A stretch of DNA of 64,000 nucleotides from Enterobacter sp. C2 (GTDB taxonomy: Bacteria > Pseudomonadota > Gammaproteobacteria > Enterobacterales > Enterobacteriaceae). The stretch lies in contig NZ_CP082269.1 in assembly GCF_019880405.1 (NCBI RefSeq), positions 2,294,001 to 2,358,000 on the forward strand, written 5' to 3'. The translations under genes were made by a program, and so were the position numbers. Below the pieces are notes generated by a model. That model made no database searches. It had not been told where the DNA came from and was given only the letters and a program-made list of their open reading frames with translations. Shown piece by piece: positions 8,190 through 16,690 of the stretch. Within the stretch, counting starts at the first letter, position 1. Each line of letters opens with the position of its first letter.

Positions 8190-9188
8190 ATGAAAAAGGT
8201 TATCTTCGCAACAACCCTACTGTTTTCCGCGCTTAGCGCCGCATCGGCAACCACTTACCCCCTGACTATTGACAACTGTGGCTATAAAGAGACGTTCCGC
8301 AAAAGTCCCGAGCACGTAGTCGCCCTTGGACAAAACACCGTGGAGATCCTGCTGCTGTTGGGATTGCAGGATAAAATCACCGCCAGTGCCTTCTGGCCAA
8401 CGAAAGTGATGCCGCAGCTGGCCGAACAGAATGCGCAGATCAAGCTGCTGACCGTGGAGATCCCGACGCTGGAGTCGGTGCTTTCTCAAAACCCTGATTT
8501 TGTGCCTGCGCAGCTGCCTCTGCTGCTGGGGCCAGAGAGTAAGGTTGCGAAGCGCGAGGATCTCGCCACCGTTGGCGTTAACAGCTACCTCTCTCCCGGT
8601 ATGTGCGCAACAAAAAAAGCGGCGGGAGATATGTACGGCAGTCGCCATACACTGTGGAACATGGCCTATCTGTATAAAGAGATTGAAGATTTTGCCATGA
8701 TTTTTGACGTACAGCCTCGTGGCGACGCGCTGATTGCCGACTTTAAAAAACGCGAAAGCGATCTACGCAACGAGTTCAGTAAGAATAAGAGAGATCTCTC
8801 CTTTGTCTTCTGGTTTTCCAGCGCGTCTCCGTCGGCTGATGCCTACGTGGGGGGTAAAAACAGCGCGTCCGGATTTATCGCTGACGTGCTGGGCGGTCAT
8901 AACGCAATCACCTCCGAGGCTGAGTGGCCAACGGTAGGCTGGGAAAGCATCATTGCCGCCAACCCGGATGTCATTGTGGTCTCCAGCCTGGATCGTAATC
9001 GCTGGACGCTGGACAGCGCGCAGGAGAAGATTAAATTTTTGCAAAGCGATCCAGCCGTCAGCCAGCTGGATGCGGTGAAAAAGGGCCATATCGTGGTGAT
9101 GGATGGTCAGGCGATGAATCCCACGGTTCGTACCCTCTATGGGGCTGAGCAAGTCGGCGAACAACTCAGAAAGCTGGGGCTAAACTGA
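8190..9188 (+). CDS. Periplasmic substrate-binding protein of a ferric-siderophore/cobalamin-type ABC importer
   Basis: 332 aa with a clear signal peptide (MKKVIFATTLLFSALSAASA, cut near residue 20). The mature protein has the helical-backbone binding fold: HVVALGQNTVEILLLLGLQDKI near the start, NPDFV and NPDVIVVSS in the two lobes, and a C-terminal GAEQVGEQLRKLGLN helix. CAGGATCAGGATTTA provides the ribosome site. It overlaps the permease start by 1 nt. A siderophore substrate is favoured over B12 or haem because of the Fur box and the MFS partner downstream. Confidence 0.88.
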   Translation: MKKVIFATTLLFSALSAASATTYPLTIDNCGYKETFRKSPEHVVALGQNTVEILLLLGLQDKITASAFWPTKVMPQLAEQNAQIKLLTVEIPTLESVLSQNPDFVPAQLPLLLGPESKVAKREDLATVGVNSYLSPGMCATKKAAGDMYGSRHTLWNMAYLYKEIEDFAMIFDVQPRGDALIADFKKRESDLRNEFSKNKRDLSFVFWFSSASPSADAYVGGKNSASGFIADVLGGHNAITSEAEWPTVGWESIIAANPDVIVVSSLDRNRWTLDSAQEKIKFLQSDPAVSQLDAVKKGHIVVMDGQAMNPTVRTLYGAEQVGEQLRKLGLN

Positions 9189-10225
9189 TGGCCTCACCGA
9201 TGGTGCATGCGCAGCAGGGCTCGTTTTTAACCGTCTCGTGCTTGCTGTCTGTCATTCTGTTATGTATGGCGATTGCCCTGGGCGTCAGCGTGGGAGAGCT
9301 GTCAATCCCGCTGCGGGACGTTTTTTACGCCATCAGCAATAAGATGGGACTGACCGCCGTTCCGCTTAACCGCATCTATGAAAGCGTAATCTGGGATTTT
9401 CGCTTGAGCCGTGCGCTGGTCGCGGCTTGCTGCGGGGCAGGACTCGCCATCTGTGGTGCAGTGCTGCAAAGCCTGCTGAAAAACGCGCTAGCCGAGCCTT
9501 ACGTTCTCGGCGTTTCTGCTGGCGCATCCACAGGCGCGGTCATGGTGGTGGTTCTCGGCATCGGCACGGGGGCCTTGTCGCTCTCCGCCGGTGCTTTTAT
9601 CGGTGCGTTTGCTGCCTTTGCGTTCGTCGCCTTTCTGACCAATGGTGCACGCGGTGGCAATCAGCAGACCATTCTGGCTGGGGTTGCCGCCTCGCAGCTG
9701 TTTAATGCCATCACGGCCTATACCATTAGCACATCGGCCAGTGCCCAGCAGGCGCGTGACGTGCTGTTCTGGCTGCTGGGTAGCTTTAGCGGCGTACGCT
9801 GGCCAGAGTTTCAGCTTGCGCTGGTAGTGGTGCTGATCGGGCTGGCGGTCTGTCTCTTCTACGCCAGGGCGCTGGATGCCTTTACCTTCGGTGACGATGC
9901 TGCCGCCTCACTGGGTATCGCCGTTCCTGTGGTGCGACTGATTCTCTTTACCCTCACCGCGCTCATGACCGCCACTATCGTCAGCATGGCTGGCTCCATC
10001 GGCTTTGTGGGCCTCGTGGTTCCTCATATTATGCGCTTTATGTTTGGCCCACTACATCGAACGCTACTGGTCGCCAGCGCGCTGGCGGGTGCGATCCTGA
10101 TGGTGCTGGCTGATATCGCCTCACGGGTGCTTATCGCGCCGCAAAGCCTGCCGGTTGGCGTCGTCACCGCCATGGTGGGTGTGCCTTTCTTCGCCGTGAT
10201 TATCTTCCGATCAAGGAATGCCTGA
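9188..10225 (+). CDS. FecCD/BtuC-family ABC permease
   Basis: 345 aa, the usual length for the family, with about ten membrane segments. Diagnostic FecCD motifs are present: FRLSRALVAACCGAGLAICGA, GVSAGASTGAV, the ATPase-contact region AAASLGIAVP, and FVGLVVPHIMRFMFGP near residue 275. It forms the inner membrane channel as a homodimer with the ATPase that follows. It overlaps both neighbours by 1 nt, indicating tight translational coupling. Confidence 0.95.
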   Translation: MASPMVHAQQGSFLTVSCLLSVILLCMAIALGVSVGELSIPLRDVFYAISNKMGLTAVPLNRIYESVIWDFRLSRALVAACCGAGLAICGAVLQSLLKNALAEPYVLGVSAGASTGAVMVVVLGIGTGALSLSAGAFIGAFAAFAFVAFLTNGARGGNQQTILAGVAASQLFNAITAYTISTSASAQQARDVLFWLLGSFSGVRWPEFQLALVVVLIGLAVCLFYARALDAFTFGDDAAASLGIAVPVVRLILFTLTALMTATIVSMAGSIGFVGLVVPHIMRFMFGPLHRTLLVASALAGAILMVLADIASRVLIAPQSLPVGVVTAMVGVPFFAVIIFRSRNA

Positions 10226-10986
10226 TGAGTATTACCGCTGAAAATATCACCTGGAAGGTGGGTAAAAAGATCATCGTCAATGACGTCTCGCTGCGCATTG
10301 ATCGGGGGGCAACCGTTGGCCTGTTAGGACCCAACGGCTGCGGTAAATCCTCACTGCTACGCATTCTTGCCGGATTACGCCGTCCGGATGCAGGTCGCGT
10401 ACTGCTCGACGGCCAGGATATCGCCCGCATCGCCAGAAAGACGCTTGCCCGCCGGGCTGCATTTGTTGAGCAGCATGGCATGACCGAGGCCAATATGCGC
10501 GTACGCGATGTGGTCAAGCTGGGACGCATTCCTCACCACTCGCCGTTCTCCAGCTGGAGCGCCCAAGATGACGAGATCGTTGATGCTGCCTTACAGCGGG
10601 TCGACATGCTGGATCGCAACGATCAGGGATGGTTGAGCCTCTCCGGCGGTGAACGTCAGCGGGTGCACATTGCGCGGGCGCTTGCACAGTCGCCGACCGA
10701 AATCCTGCTGGATGAGCCGACCAACCATCTCGATATCCACCATCAAATGCAGCTGATGCATCTCATCAGCACGCTGCCGGTGACCAGCATAGTGGCTATT
10801 CACGACCTCAATCATGCCGCAATGTTTTGTGATAGTCTGATTGTCATGCGACAGGGGCAAATTGTCGCCACCGGTACGCCGGAAGCGATCCTCAGTGAGG
10901 AGTTGCTTCGGGAGGTATTCAACGTCAAAACCCGTATTGAAATTTCCCCCTTCCATGGCAAAAAGCATATTCATTTCATAATATAA
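10225..10986 (+). CDS. ABC transporter ATP-binding protein (FepC/FecE type)
   Basis: 253 aa. Walker A GPNGCGKSS is near residue 35, the signature LSGGERQRVHIARAL near 140, Walker B ILLDEP with the catalytic Glu near 160, and the switch His in AIHDLNHA near 193. The length and C-terminal tail match siderophore-importer ATPases. It powers the permease encoded directly upstream. Confidence 0.95.
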   Translation: MSITAENITWKVGKKIIVNDVSLRIDRGATVGLLGPNGCGKSSLLRILAGLRRPDAGRVLLDGQDIARIARKTLARRAAFVEQHGMTEANMRVRDVVKLGRIPHHSPFSSWSAQDDEIVDAALQRVDMLDRNDQGWLSLSGGERQRVHIARALAQSPTEILLDEPTNHLDIHHQMQLMHLISTLPVTSIVAIHDLNHAAMFCDSLIVMRQGQIVATGTPEAILSEELLREVFNVKTRIEISPFHGKKHIHFII

Positions 10987-10996
10987 GCGCCTGTAA

Positions 10997-12226
10997 ATGT
11001 CACCGATACCTTTTCGCCCAACAGGCACACTTTGGCCGCCCATTTTATTGGGCAGCCAGTTTGTTTTTAATATTGGCTTCTACGCCGTTGTCCCGTTTTT
11101 GGCGATTTTTCTGCGCGATGACATGATGCTCTCCGGCGGCCTGATTGGATTGATTCTGGGACTGCGAACCTTCTCGCAGCAAGGGATGTTCATCGTTGGC
11201 GGCGCACTCTCTGACCGCTTTGGGGCAAAAATCGTCATTCTGTGTGGCTGCCTTCTACGGATTGCTGGCTATTTGATGCTGGCCTTCAGTCACACCCTGT
11301 GGCCCGTTATCCTGGGGGCGTGCCTGACTGGCATCGGCGGCGCGCTTTTCTCGCCGTCCATTGAAGCACTGCTGGCAAAAGCAGGCACGCAAAGCGAGGC
11401 CCAGGGTAAGCGCAGCCGCGCAGAGTGGTTTGCCCTGTTCGCCGTATGCGGCGAGCTCGGGGCGGTGCTCGGTCCGGCTGCGGGTGCGCTGCTGACCGGG
11501 TTCGGCTTTCGCCAAATCGCGCTTGCGGGGGCCGGGATTTTTGTTATCGCGCTGATAACGCTGTTTTTCTCACTGCCCTCTGCCCCACCCGGCGCTCAAA
11601 CACTGAAAATAGTTCCCTGGTGGACGACGTTTCGGCAACCGCGGTTTGTCGCCTTTATCATTGCCTACAGCTCGTGGTTGCTGAGCTATAACCAGCTCTA
11701 TCTTGCCCTGCCGGTGGAGATCCAGCGCGCCGGGGGGAGTGAGAAAGATCTTGGCCCGCTGTTTATACTGGCTTCAATACTGATTATTCTGTGCCAGCTT
11801 CCATTGGCGCGCGTGGCGAGGCGGGCCGGTGCGGCGCGAATCTTGCCTATTGGCTTTTTGCTCCTCGCCGCTGCGTTTGCCAGCGTAGCGCTGTTTGCCG
11901 CGTCAGCGCCGCCAGACGGTTGGCTGCGTCTGCTGCCGTCAATATGTTTTGTGACGTTGCTGACGCTGGGACAAATGCTGCTGGTGCCTGCCGTGAAGGA
12001 TCTTATTCCCTGGTTCTCGCATGAATCCACGCTGGGTGCGCATTACGGGGCGCTAGCCTCAGCGGGTGGATGCGCGGTACTGGTGGGGAATCTGGTTTTT
12101 GGTACCCGTCTTGACGCCGCACTCTCTCCCGGCCCACAGGCGGTTATTCCATGGCTGGAACTGGCGATTTTCCCGCTGTGTAGTGCGGTCGCTATGGTGG
12201 TTATCTGTCGGCCGCTACGAAGATGA
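10997..12226 (+). CDS. MFS transporter, MdtH-like
   Basis: 409 aa with 12 predicted membrane helices. GLRTFSQQGMFIVGGALSDRFGAK (residues ~55-77) carries the helix 2-3 MFS signature and resembles E. coli MdtH. It starts 11 nt after the ATPase stop, so it belongs to the operon. In siderophore operons such genes often export the apo-siderophore or move the ferric complex inward; the sequence does not decide which. Confidence 0.87.
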   Translation: MSPIPFRPTGTLWPPILLGSQFVFNIGFYAVVPFLAIFLRDDMMLSGGLIGLILGLRTFSQQGMFIVGGALSDRFGAKIVILCGCLLRIAGYLMLAFSHTLWPVILGACLTGIGGALFSPSIEALLAKAGTQSEAQGKRSRAEWFALFAVCGELGAVLGPAAGALLTGFGFRQIALAGAGIFVIALITLFFSLPSAPPGAQTLKIVPWWTTFRQPRFVAFIIAYSSWLLSYNQLYLALPVEIQRAGGSEKDLGPLFILASILIILCQLPLARVARRAGAARILPIGFLLLAAAFASVALFAASAPPDGWLRLLPSICFVTLLTLGQMLLVPAVKDLIPWFSHESTLGAHYGALASAGGCAVLVGNLVFGTRLDAALSPGPQAVIPWLELAIFPLCSAVAMVVICRPLRR

Positions 12227-12391
12227 CCGATGAAGCGTTACCTGCCAGCAAGGGCTAAGCAGAAACCTTCATGTTTATTATTCAATATCGTGCTGATGTC
12301 GCGCCAACCCAATGAAAAAAACCATTAACGTTATGGCATTATTCTGTGTATGCTCATCTTTTTCTGTATGATTTTAGGAGTGGTATCTTGC

Positions 12392-12625
12392 ATGAGCGTT
12401 AAACAGGATATTTATATGGACATCGACAAATCGGAAAAAATGCATGATATCTATGCAGTGATAGGTTACGCGATTTCGTGTCTGATAGCACTGGGAAAGC
12501 CAATAGAAACCGAAAACATCCTGGCGCAGCTCAGGCTGGGAGAACGGGAATCTATCGATGGCATGAAGAAACTCCATGCCGAAGCCATTCGTATAGTGAC
12601 AAATGATAAACCTAAAACCGCTTGA
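12392..12625 (+). CDS. Small protein resembling the YmgB/AriR/YcgZ connector family
   Basis: 77 aa from the ATG at 12392 (TAGGAG lies 11 nt upstream, rather far; an upstream in-frame ATG at 12350 has no RBS). The pattern of IGYAISCLIALGKPIETENILAQLRL followed by an acidic stretch and a C-terminal helix (KLHAEAIRIV) matches the two-helix YmgB/AriR layout. In E. coli that family acts on Rcs signalling, biofilm and acid response. The assignment is from pattern only. It has lower GC than the preceding operon and marks the start of the accessory block. Confidence 0.6.
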   Translation: MSVKQDIYMDIDKSEKMHDIYAVIGYAISCLIALGKPIETENILAQLRLGERESIDGMKKLHAEAIRIVTNDKPKTA

Positions 12626-12759
12626 ATAGCGTCGATCCTGTTATGTTGTTACGTAACAGGAGCTTATACGGTATGCAGTTCCACACAGCGAGCGGTACAT
12701 AAGATTTAGACCGGACAAGATATGCGGCTTGCAGAACAGTCGCATAGCTTGCCTGGACG

Positions 12760-13443
12760 TTATGTCTGCTCTGTGCGCTCTGCTGAACGGTGCATTACGT
12801 CATTACACATTTCTTGTAACTCATTGGCCAGTCTTGCCACATGGAAACCATCGCACACGGAATGATGTACCTGAACGGCGAAAGGCAACCATACTTTTCC
12901 ATCCTGATGATAGTACTTTCCTAGAGTGAACATAGGGGCAAAAAAATTCTTCATGTTAGCAACGTTAACATTAAAACTGGTAAAAGTTACCCACGGAATA
13001 GCCGATACGAAAAAGACGTTTTCCCGGGACTCCTCCTTCGGCCAATAAGCAAGGTTATTACCATAGCGTGCAGCGTCTTCTGCATAAACGCTCTGGAAGT
13101 GATGAATATTGCCATCGTAGTGGCTCCATAATGATGAAAAGGTCTCCGTTTCCTTATGGAAAATTGTATAGCTTGGATGAATTTCATCCCATATAATAAG
13201 CTCGTTGTTCTTTATAGCCATACGGAACTCCGCATGCCGGTTTACGATCTTAGAGATCAGAAAAATCATAGTAGGGTAAAATTTCCAACCCGCCTCTTTT
13301 ATATCTTTTAGCAACGCGGTGATGTCAATCAGAACAGTTTGGTTAATTGTAGATTGAGCAAAGCTTTGAAATACCTCAAAATGCTCCTTCCTCGCCCAAC
13401 GAGATAAATCAACAGCCCTATATTTTGGCGTTACCTGTTTCAT
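12760..13443 (-). CDS. catA: Type A chloramphenicol O-acetyltransferase
   Basis: 227 aa. Transfers acetyl from acetyl-CoA to chloramphenicol as a cytoplasmic trimer. The active-site region HHSVCDGFH has the catalytic His (residue 194) and structural Asp198; [21 protein letters not shown]-like [28 protein letters not shown] and [11 protein letters not shown] are all typical CatA blocks. It differs from both CatA1 and CatA2 along the length, so it is a divergent member, with a ~10-residue C-terminal extension. It is AT-richer than the core genes. No IS element or integron flanks it, so it looks like a resident chromosomal allele rather than a recent plasmid gene. Confidence 0.93.
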   Translation of the reverse strand: MKQVTPKYRAVDLSRWARKEHFEVFQSFAQSTINQTVLIDITALLKDIKEAGWKFYPTMIFLISKIVNRHAEFRMAIKNNELIIWDEIHPSYTIFHKETETFSSLWSHYDGNIHHFQSVYAEDAARYGNNLAYWPKEESRENVFFVSAIPWVTFTSFNVNVANMKNFFAPMFTLGKYYHQDGKVWLPFAVQVHHSVCDGFHVARLANELQEMCNDVMHRSAERTEQT

Positions 13444-13922
13444 TTTTACTCCTTTAGTAGAATTTCCGCTCTGCTCTCGTGGTAGACAGCAAATGCCTGG
13501 TATCTACCCTCTTCTGCCAACAGATGACAATGTGTGTATGATATACCTTTGGGTGCCAGGGGACTGAATGGCCCTGTCGTTCAGCCAGAGAGTACCAAAA
13601 CTACCGTTGAGGACGGCCTTGCAAACAATCATGCTTTGAGCCTGCATAAACCTTTAAACCTTAACATTTGTGTGAGTTTATTTGCACTAATCAAACACAT
13701 AGATTATTCTTTGTACAGGCATGATGTGTTTTAAAGCACCAAAAAGATAATAGCACCGACCTTAAACGATCAACACCCTGGGTAGCCAACCCTATAACCT
13801 ATTGATTTTTATCTATTAATTTATAAATTCGCTTAATGGATTGTTATTCGCCAGGCGGCATGTATAAATAGCATAATAACTCAATTATAATTGTTTTATA
13901 TTCGTTTGATAGGTAGGTTAGA
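13444..13922. other. 479-nt AT-rich gap between catA and the Moco-fold gene
   Basis: No convincing gene on either strand. It must hold the promoters for catA (leftward) and for the 13923 operon (rightward; AT-rich tracts at 13800-13900). An open frame at 13534-13734 has no RBS and no family pattern. Confidence 0.6.
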
Positions 13923-14417
13923 ATGAAGTTAATTGTCATGTTGTTAAGCTTTGTGATCTCCATGCAGGCTTTAGCGGGGGAACTTCCCAAACCCGCCGGG
14001 AAACCCCTTCTGACCCTGTCCGGTAATATAGAAAATACAAACGAAGAGGGTAAAGCCGTTTTCGATATCGCCAGCCTTGAGAAGCTGGGTATGGTTAGTT
14101 TCCAGACTGCCTCTCCCTGGTACAATGGGCGCACAACCTTTACGGGTATTCCGCTGAAAACGCTTATGGCGTACGTAGGGGCGAAAGGCTCTATCGTTAA
14201 GGTCTCTGCACTCAATGACTACACTACCGTTATCCCTCTCAGTGATTTCCAAAAATATAATGTGATCCTTGCTTTAAAAATCAATGGGGAATACATGCGC
14301 GTCCGCGACAAAGGTCCACTATTCATCGTGTATCCCTATGACAGTGAACCTGAACTGAACAATCAGGTCTTTTATTCAAGGTCAGCATGGCAGGTCAGCA
14401 AAATGAGCATTGAGTAA
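13923..14417 (+). CDS. Periplasmic protein with oxidoreductase molybdopterin-binding (sulfite-oxidase) fold
   Basis: 164 aa with a signal peptide (MKLIVMLLSFVISMQALA, cut near residue 18). The mature part matches the small stand-alone version of the fold: LLTLSGNI at the start, FDIASLEKLG, the WYNGRTTFTGIPLKTLM block, and VRDKGPLFIVYPYDSEPEL. The Cys that binds molybdenum in sulfite oxidases is missing; in fact the mature protein has no Cys. It therefore probably binds a ligand or partner rather than doing redox catalysis. It lies 17 nt before the GGDEF-EAL gene, forming a two-gene operon, so I infer that it feeds a periplasmic signal to that protein. Confidence 0.8.
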   Translation: MKLIVMLLSFVISMQALAGELPKPAGKPLLTLSGNIENTNEEGKAVFDIASLEKLGMVSFQTASPWYNGRTTFTGIPLKTLMAYVGAKGSIVKVSALNDYTTVIPLSDFQKYNVILALKINGEYMRVRDKGPLFIVYPYDSEPELNNQVFYSRSAWQVSKMSIE

Positions 14418-14434
14418 GGTCTCAGAAGAATAAC

Positions 14435-16405
14435 ATGAACAGAATATTGGCTGGTATAATATTTGCCCTTTTTATATCTACCGGGTATATATCTTTCCTT
14501 GTCCATGAAAGACAGCAAGAATTGCAGAAACTGACGCACTACGCCAGTTCATGGTCTGCTGGACAGCTTGTCTCGGGGTATTACCGTTTCGAATCATGGC
14601 TTGGTCTTTATACTATCGATGAGACAATGACAGTAGATGATGTGCGCCTTCATCTCGATATTATGCTCAGCCAGAGTGATTTATTGAAGCAAGGAGATTT
14701 GGGGCGATATATACAAAGCAATAAAGCACTTCATGACCTGGCTGTAAAACTCCAAAATATCCTTAATTATCTGGATGCGCATATTGAGAAAATGACTCGC
14801 GCAGAAATCCAGGAATACTTGAAGGTAATGTATTCGATTGATGCACCATTAAGTCGTCTTTCGTCCGACGCTTTGAATAAAGATATTAATCTTATTAATA
14901 GCGCCAATAGTAAAATTCAAACCTTATACTCTATTTATTCAGCAATCTCTGTGCTGCTAATAATACTGAGTGCGATACTGGGCGTGCTGATTTTTTATCA
15001 AAATAGAAATATTCTAAAGGCACATCTTCAAGTTAAGAGTCTGGCTGGAGAGCTGCAGGAATCTAAAGAGAAACTGCAAATCCAGAATACAAAGCTGGAG
15101 TATGACGCTTACCATGATCCTCTTACAGAGCTGAGTAACAGACTCTCTTTCTGGGATAATTTGAATAAAACCATCGAGATAGCAGAAAGAAATAAAAGCT
15201 CTGTGACCGTAATGTTGTTTGATTTAGATAGGTTCAAAGAGGTAAATGATACGTATGGTCATGATGCTGGTGATATGCTGTTGCGTCTCATATCTCAGCG
15301 GCTGCTTTCGATGAGTCTTCCTGCGGATTTGCTTTATCGCTTAGGTGGGGATGAGTTTGCATTTCTCTCGAGCGATCTGGCAGAAACTCATGCTGTTACA
15401 CTCGCCCAAAAAATATGTGACTATATTAACCAGCCCTACACCATTTATAGCACGATTATCAACATAACCACCTGTGTAGGCATTGTTAACTCAGAAACTG
15501 AGCGCCGTTCCGACTATCTCTATAAATTTGCCGATCTGGCCCTTTATGAAGCCAAAAATGAAGGCACAGGCAAGATTAAGGTTTTCCGCCAGCACATGTT
15601 AGATAAGCTGCAGGAGAGCAGAACCCTTGAGCATGATATGGCATTGGCGATAGTGAATAAAGAATTCGTAGTTTATTATCAACCGATTGTGGATTCGTAC
15701 AGCCGGGAAATTTACAGCTATGAAGCCCTTATTCGTTGGATACATCCACAAAAGGGTCTTTTATCGCCAGATAGTTTTATTCCTGTTGCTGAAAAAACAG
15801 GAATGATTAACGAGATGGGGAAATCTATGCTTGAAATGGCCTGTCGAGAAGCGGCTTCCTGGGCCGTTCCGGTTAAAATTTCAGTAAATGTCTCCCCTGT
15901 CCAGCTAAGCGGCAAAGCCTTTGCAGGAATAGTGCTGTCTATACTGAAAGAAACAGGGCTGTCGGCTGACCGGCTTGAACTGGAAGTTACTGAATCGTCT
16001 CTCTTTACTGAGAGCAATATGCCGATGAATACCCTGAATAAGCTTAGAGCTTTGGGCGTGAAAATCTCCATCGACGATTTTGGTACGGGATACTCTTCTC
16101 TTTCCCGGCTTAGCCAGCTTGCCTTTGATAAAATTAAAATAGACAAATCCTTTGTTCATTCGATATCTACAAAGGAAGATGCTCTTAATATCATAAAACT
16201 CATCACCGGCATGGCGAAATCCCTCAATATGAAGACTGTCGCAGAGGGTATTGAAACACAAGAACAACTGGAACACCTTAAGGCACTGGGCTGCGATTTC
16301 GCACAAGGATATCTGTTTAGTAAACCTCAGCCTTTTATCGCCAGAGAGATCAAATACGGTTCAATCCCGAAGGATGAGCCTGCCCTGTTGCCGACGCGCT
16401 TGTAA
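14435..16405 (+). CDS. Membrane-bound GGDEF-EAL protein (c-di-GMP turnover)
   Basis: 656 aa. A first membrane helix (residues ~4-24) and a second (~168-190) bracket a ~140-residue helical periplasmic sensor. A coiled coil (~195-225) leads to a GGDEF domain with intact RLGGDEF (304-308), then an EAL domain (EAL at 430-432). EAL catalytic groups are all visible: NVSPVQL, LEVTES, DDFGTGYSS, IKIDKSF, AEGIET. The inhibitory I-site Arg before GGDEF appears lost (LPAD in place of RxxD). Both activities could therefore work, and I cannot say which dominates. It is the second gene of the operon with the Moco-fold protein. Confidence 0.93.
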   Translation: MNRILAGIIFALFISTGYISFLVHERQQELQKLTHYASSWSAGQLVSGYYRFESWLGLYTIDETMTVDDVRLHLDIMLSQSDLLKQGDLGRYIQSNKALHDLAVKLQNILNYLDAHIEKMTRAEIQEYLKVMYSIDAPLSRLSSDALNKDINLINSANSKIQTLYSIYSAISVLLIILSAILGVLIFYQNRNILKAHLQVKSLAGELQESKEKLQIQNTKLEYDAYHDPLTELSNRLSFWDNLNKTIEIAERNKSSVTVMLFDLDRFKEVNDTYGHDAGDMLLRLISQRLLSMSLPADLLYRLGGDEFAFLSSDLAETHAVTLAQKICDYINQPYTIYSTIINITTCVGIVNSETERRSDYLYKFADLALYEAKNEGTGKIKVFRQHMLDKLQESRTLEHDMALAIVNKEFVVYYQPIVDSYSREIYSYEALIRWIHPQKGLLSPDSFIPVAEKTGMINEMGKSMLEMACREAASWAVPVKISVNVSPVQLSGKAFAGIVLSILKETGLSADRLELEVTESSLFTESNMPMNTLNKLRALGVKISIDDFGTGYSSLSRLSQLAFDKIKIDKSFVHSISTKEDALNIIKLITGMAKSLNMKTVAEGIETQEQLEHLKALGCDFAQGYLFSKPQPFIAREIKYGSIPKDEPALLPTRL

Positions 16406-16570
16406 AATGATCACGGCTGAAAAATTCGCATACGTACCACAGTGTGAAGCCCACAACTGTATTTTACTTTTTCACGATTTGAGCAAATCGCACCGTCGAC
16501 GCGGGTGCAGTATGGTGATCTGCGGCAATCGCATAAAAGTGGCTGCATATAGAAACAGGAAAGTTTCATA

Positions 16571-16690
16571 GCAATCCACGCCATGGGCATGGAACTGCTG
16601 GTAAAGATCTCTGGCGTCGCAAGGAAAAGTATTTATCGTCATTTCGCGAACAAGGAGGATGTGGCATCGTCCTGCATGGTTCTGTTTTAA
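16571..16690 (+). pseudogene. TetR-family regulator relic (helix-turn-helix fragment)
   Basis: One frame encodes AIHAMGMELLVKISG followed by VARKSIYRHFANKEDVASSC and a stop after 39 codons. VARKSIYRHFANKED is the recognition-helix signature of TetR proteins. The segment between the first and second helices looks shortened, and the ~150-residue ligand domain is absent, so this is a gene scar. It abuts the 3' end of the amino acid permease gene. Confidence 0.7.

Noticed and set aside
13534-13734. 66-codon frame between catA and the Moco-fold gene
   Set aside because: No RBS, no family pattern, and AT-rich promoter-like sequence at its 3' end.
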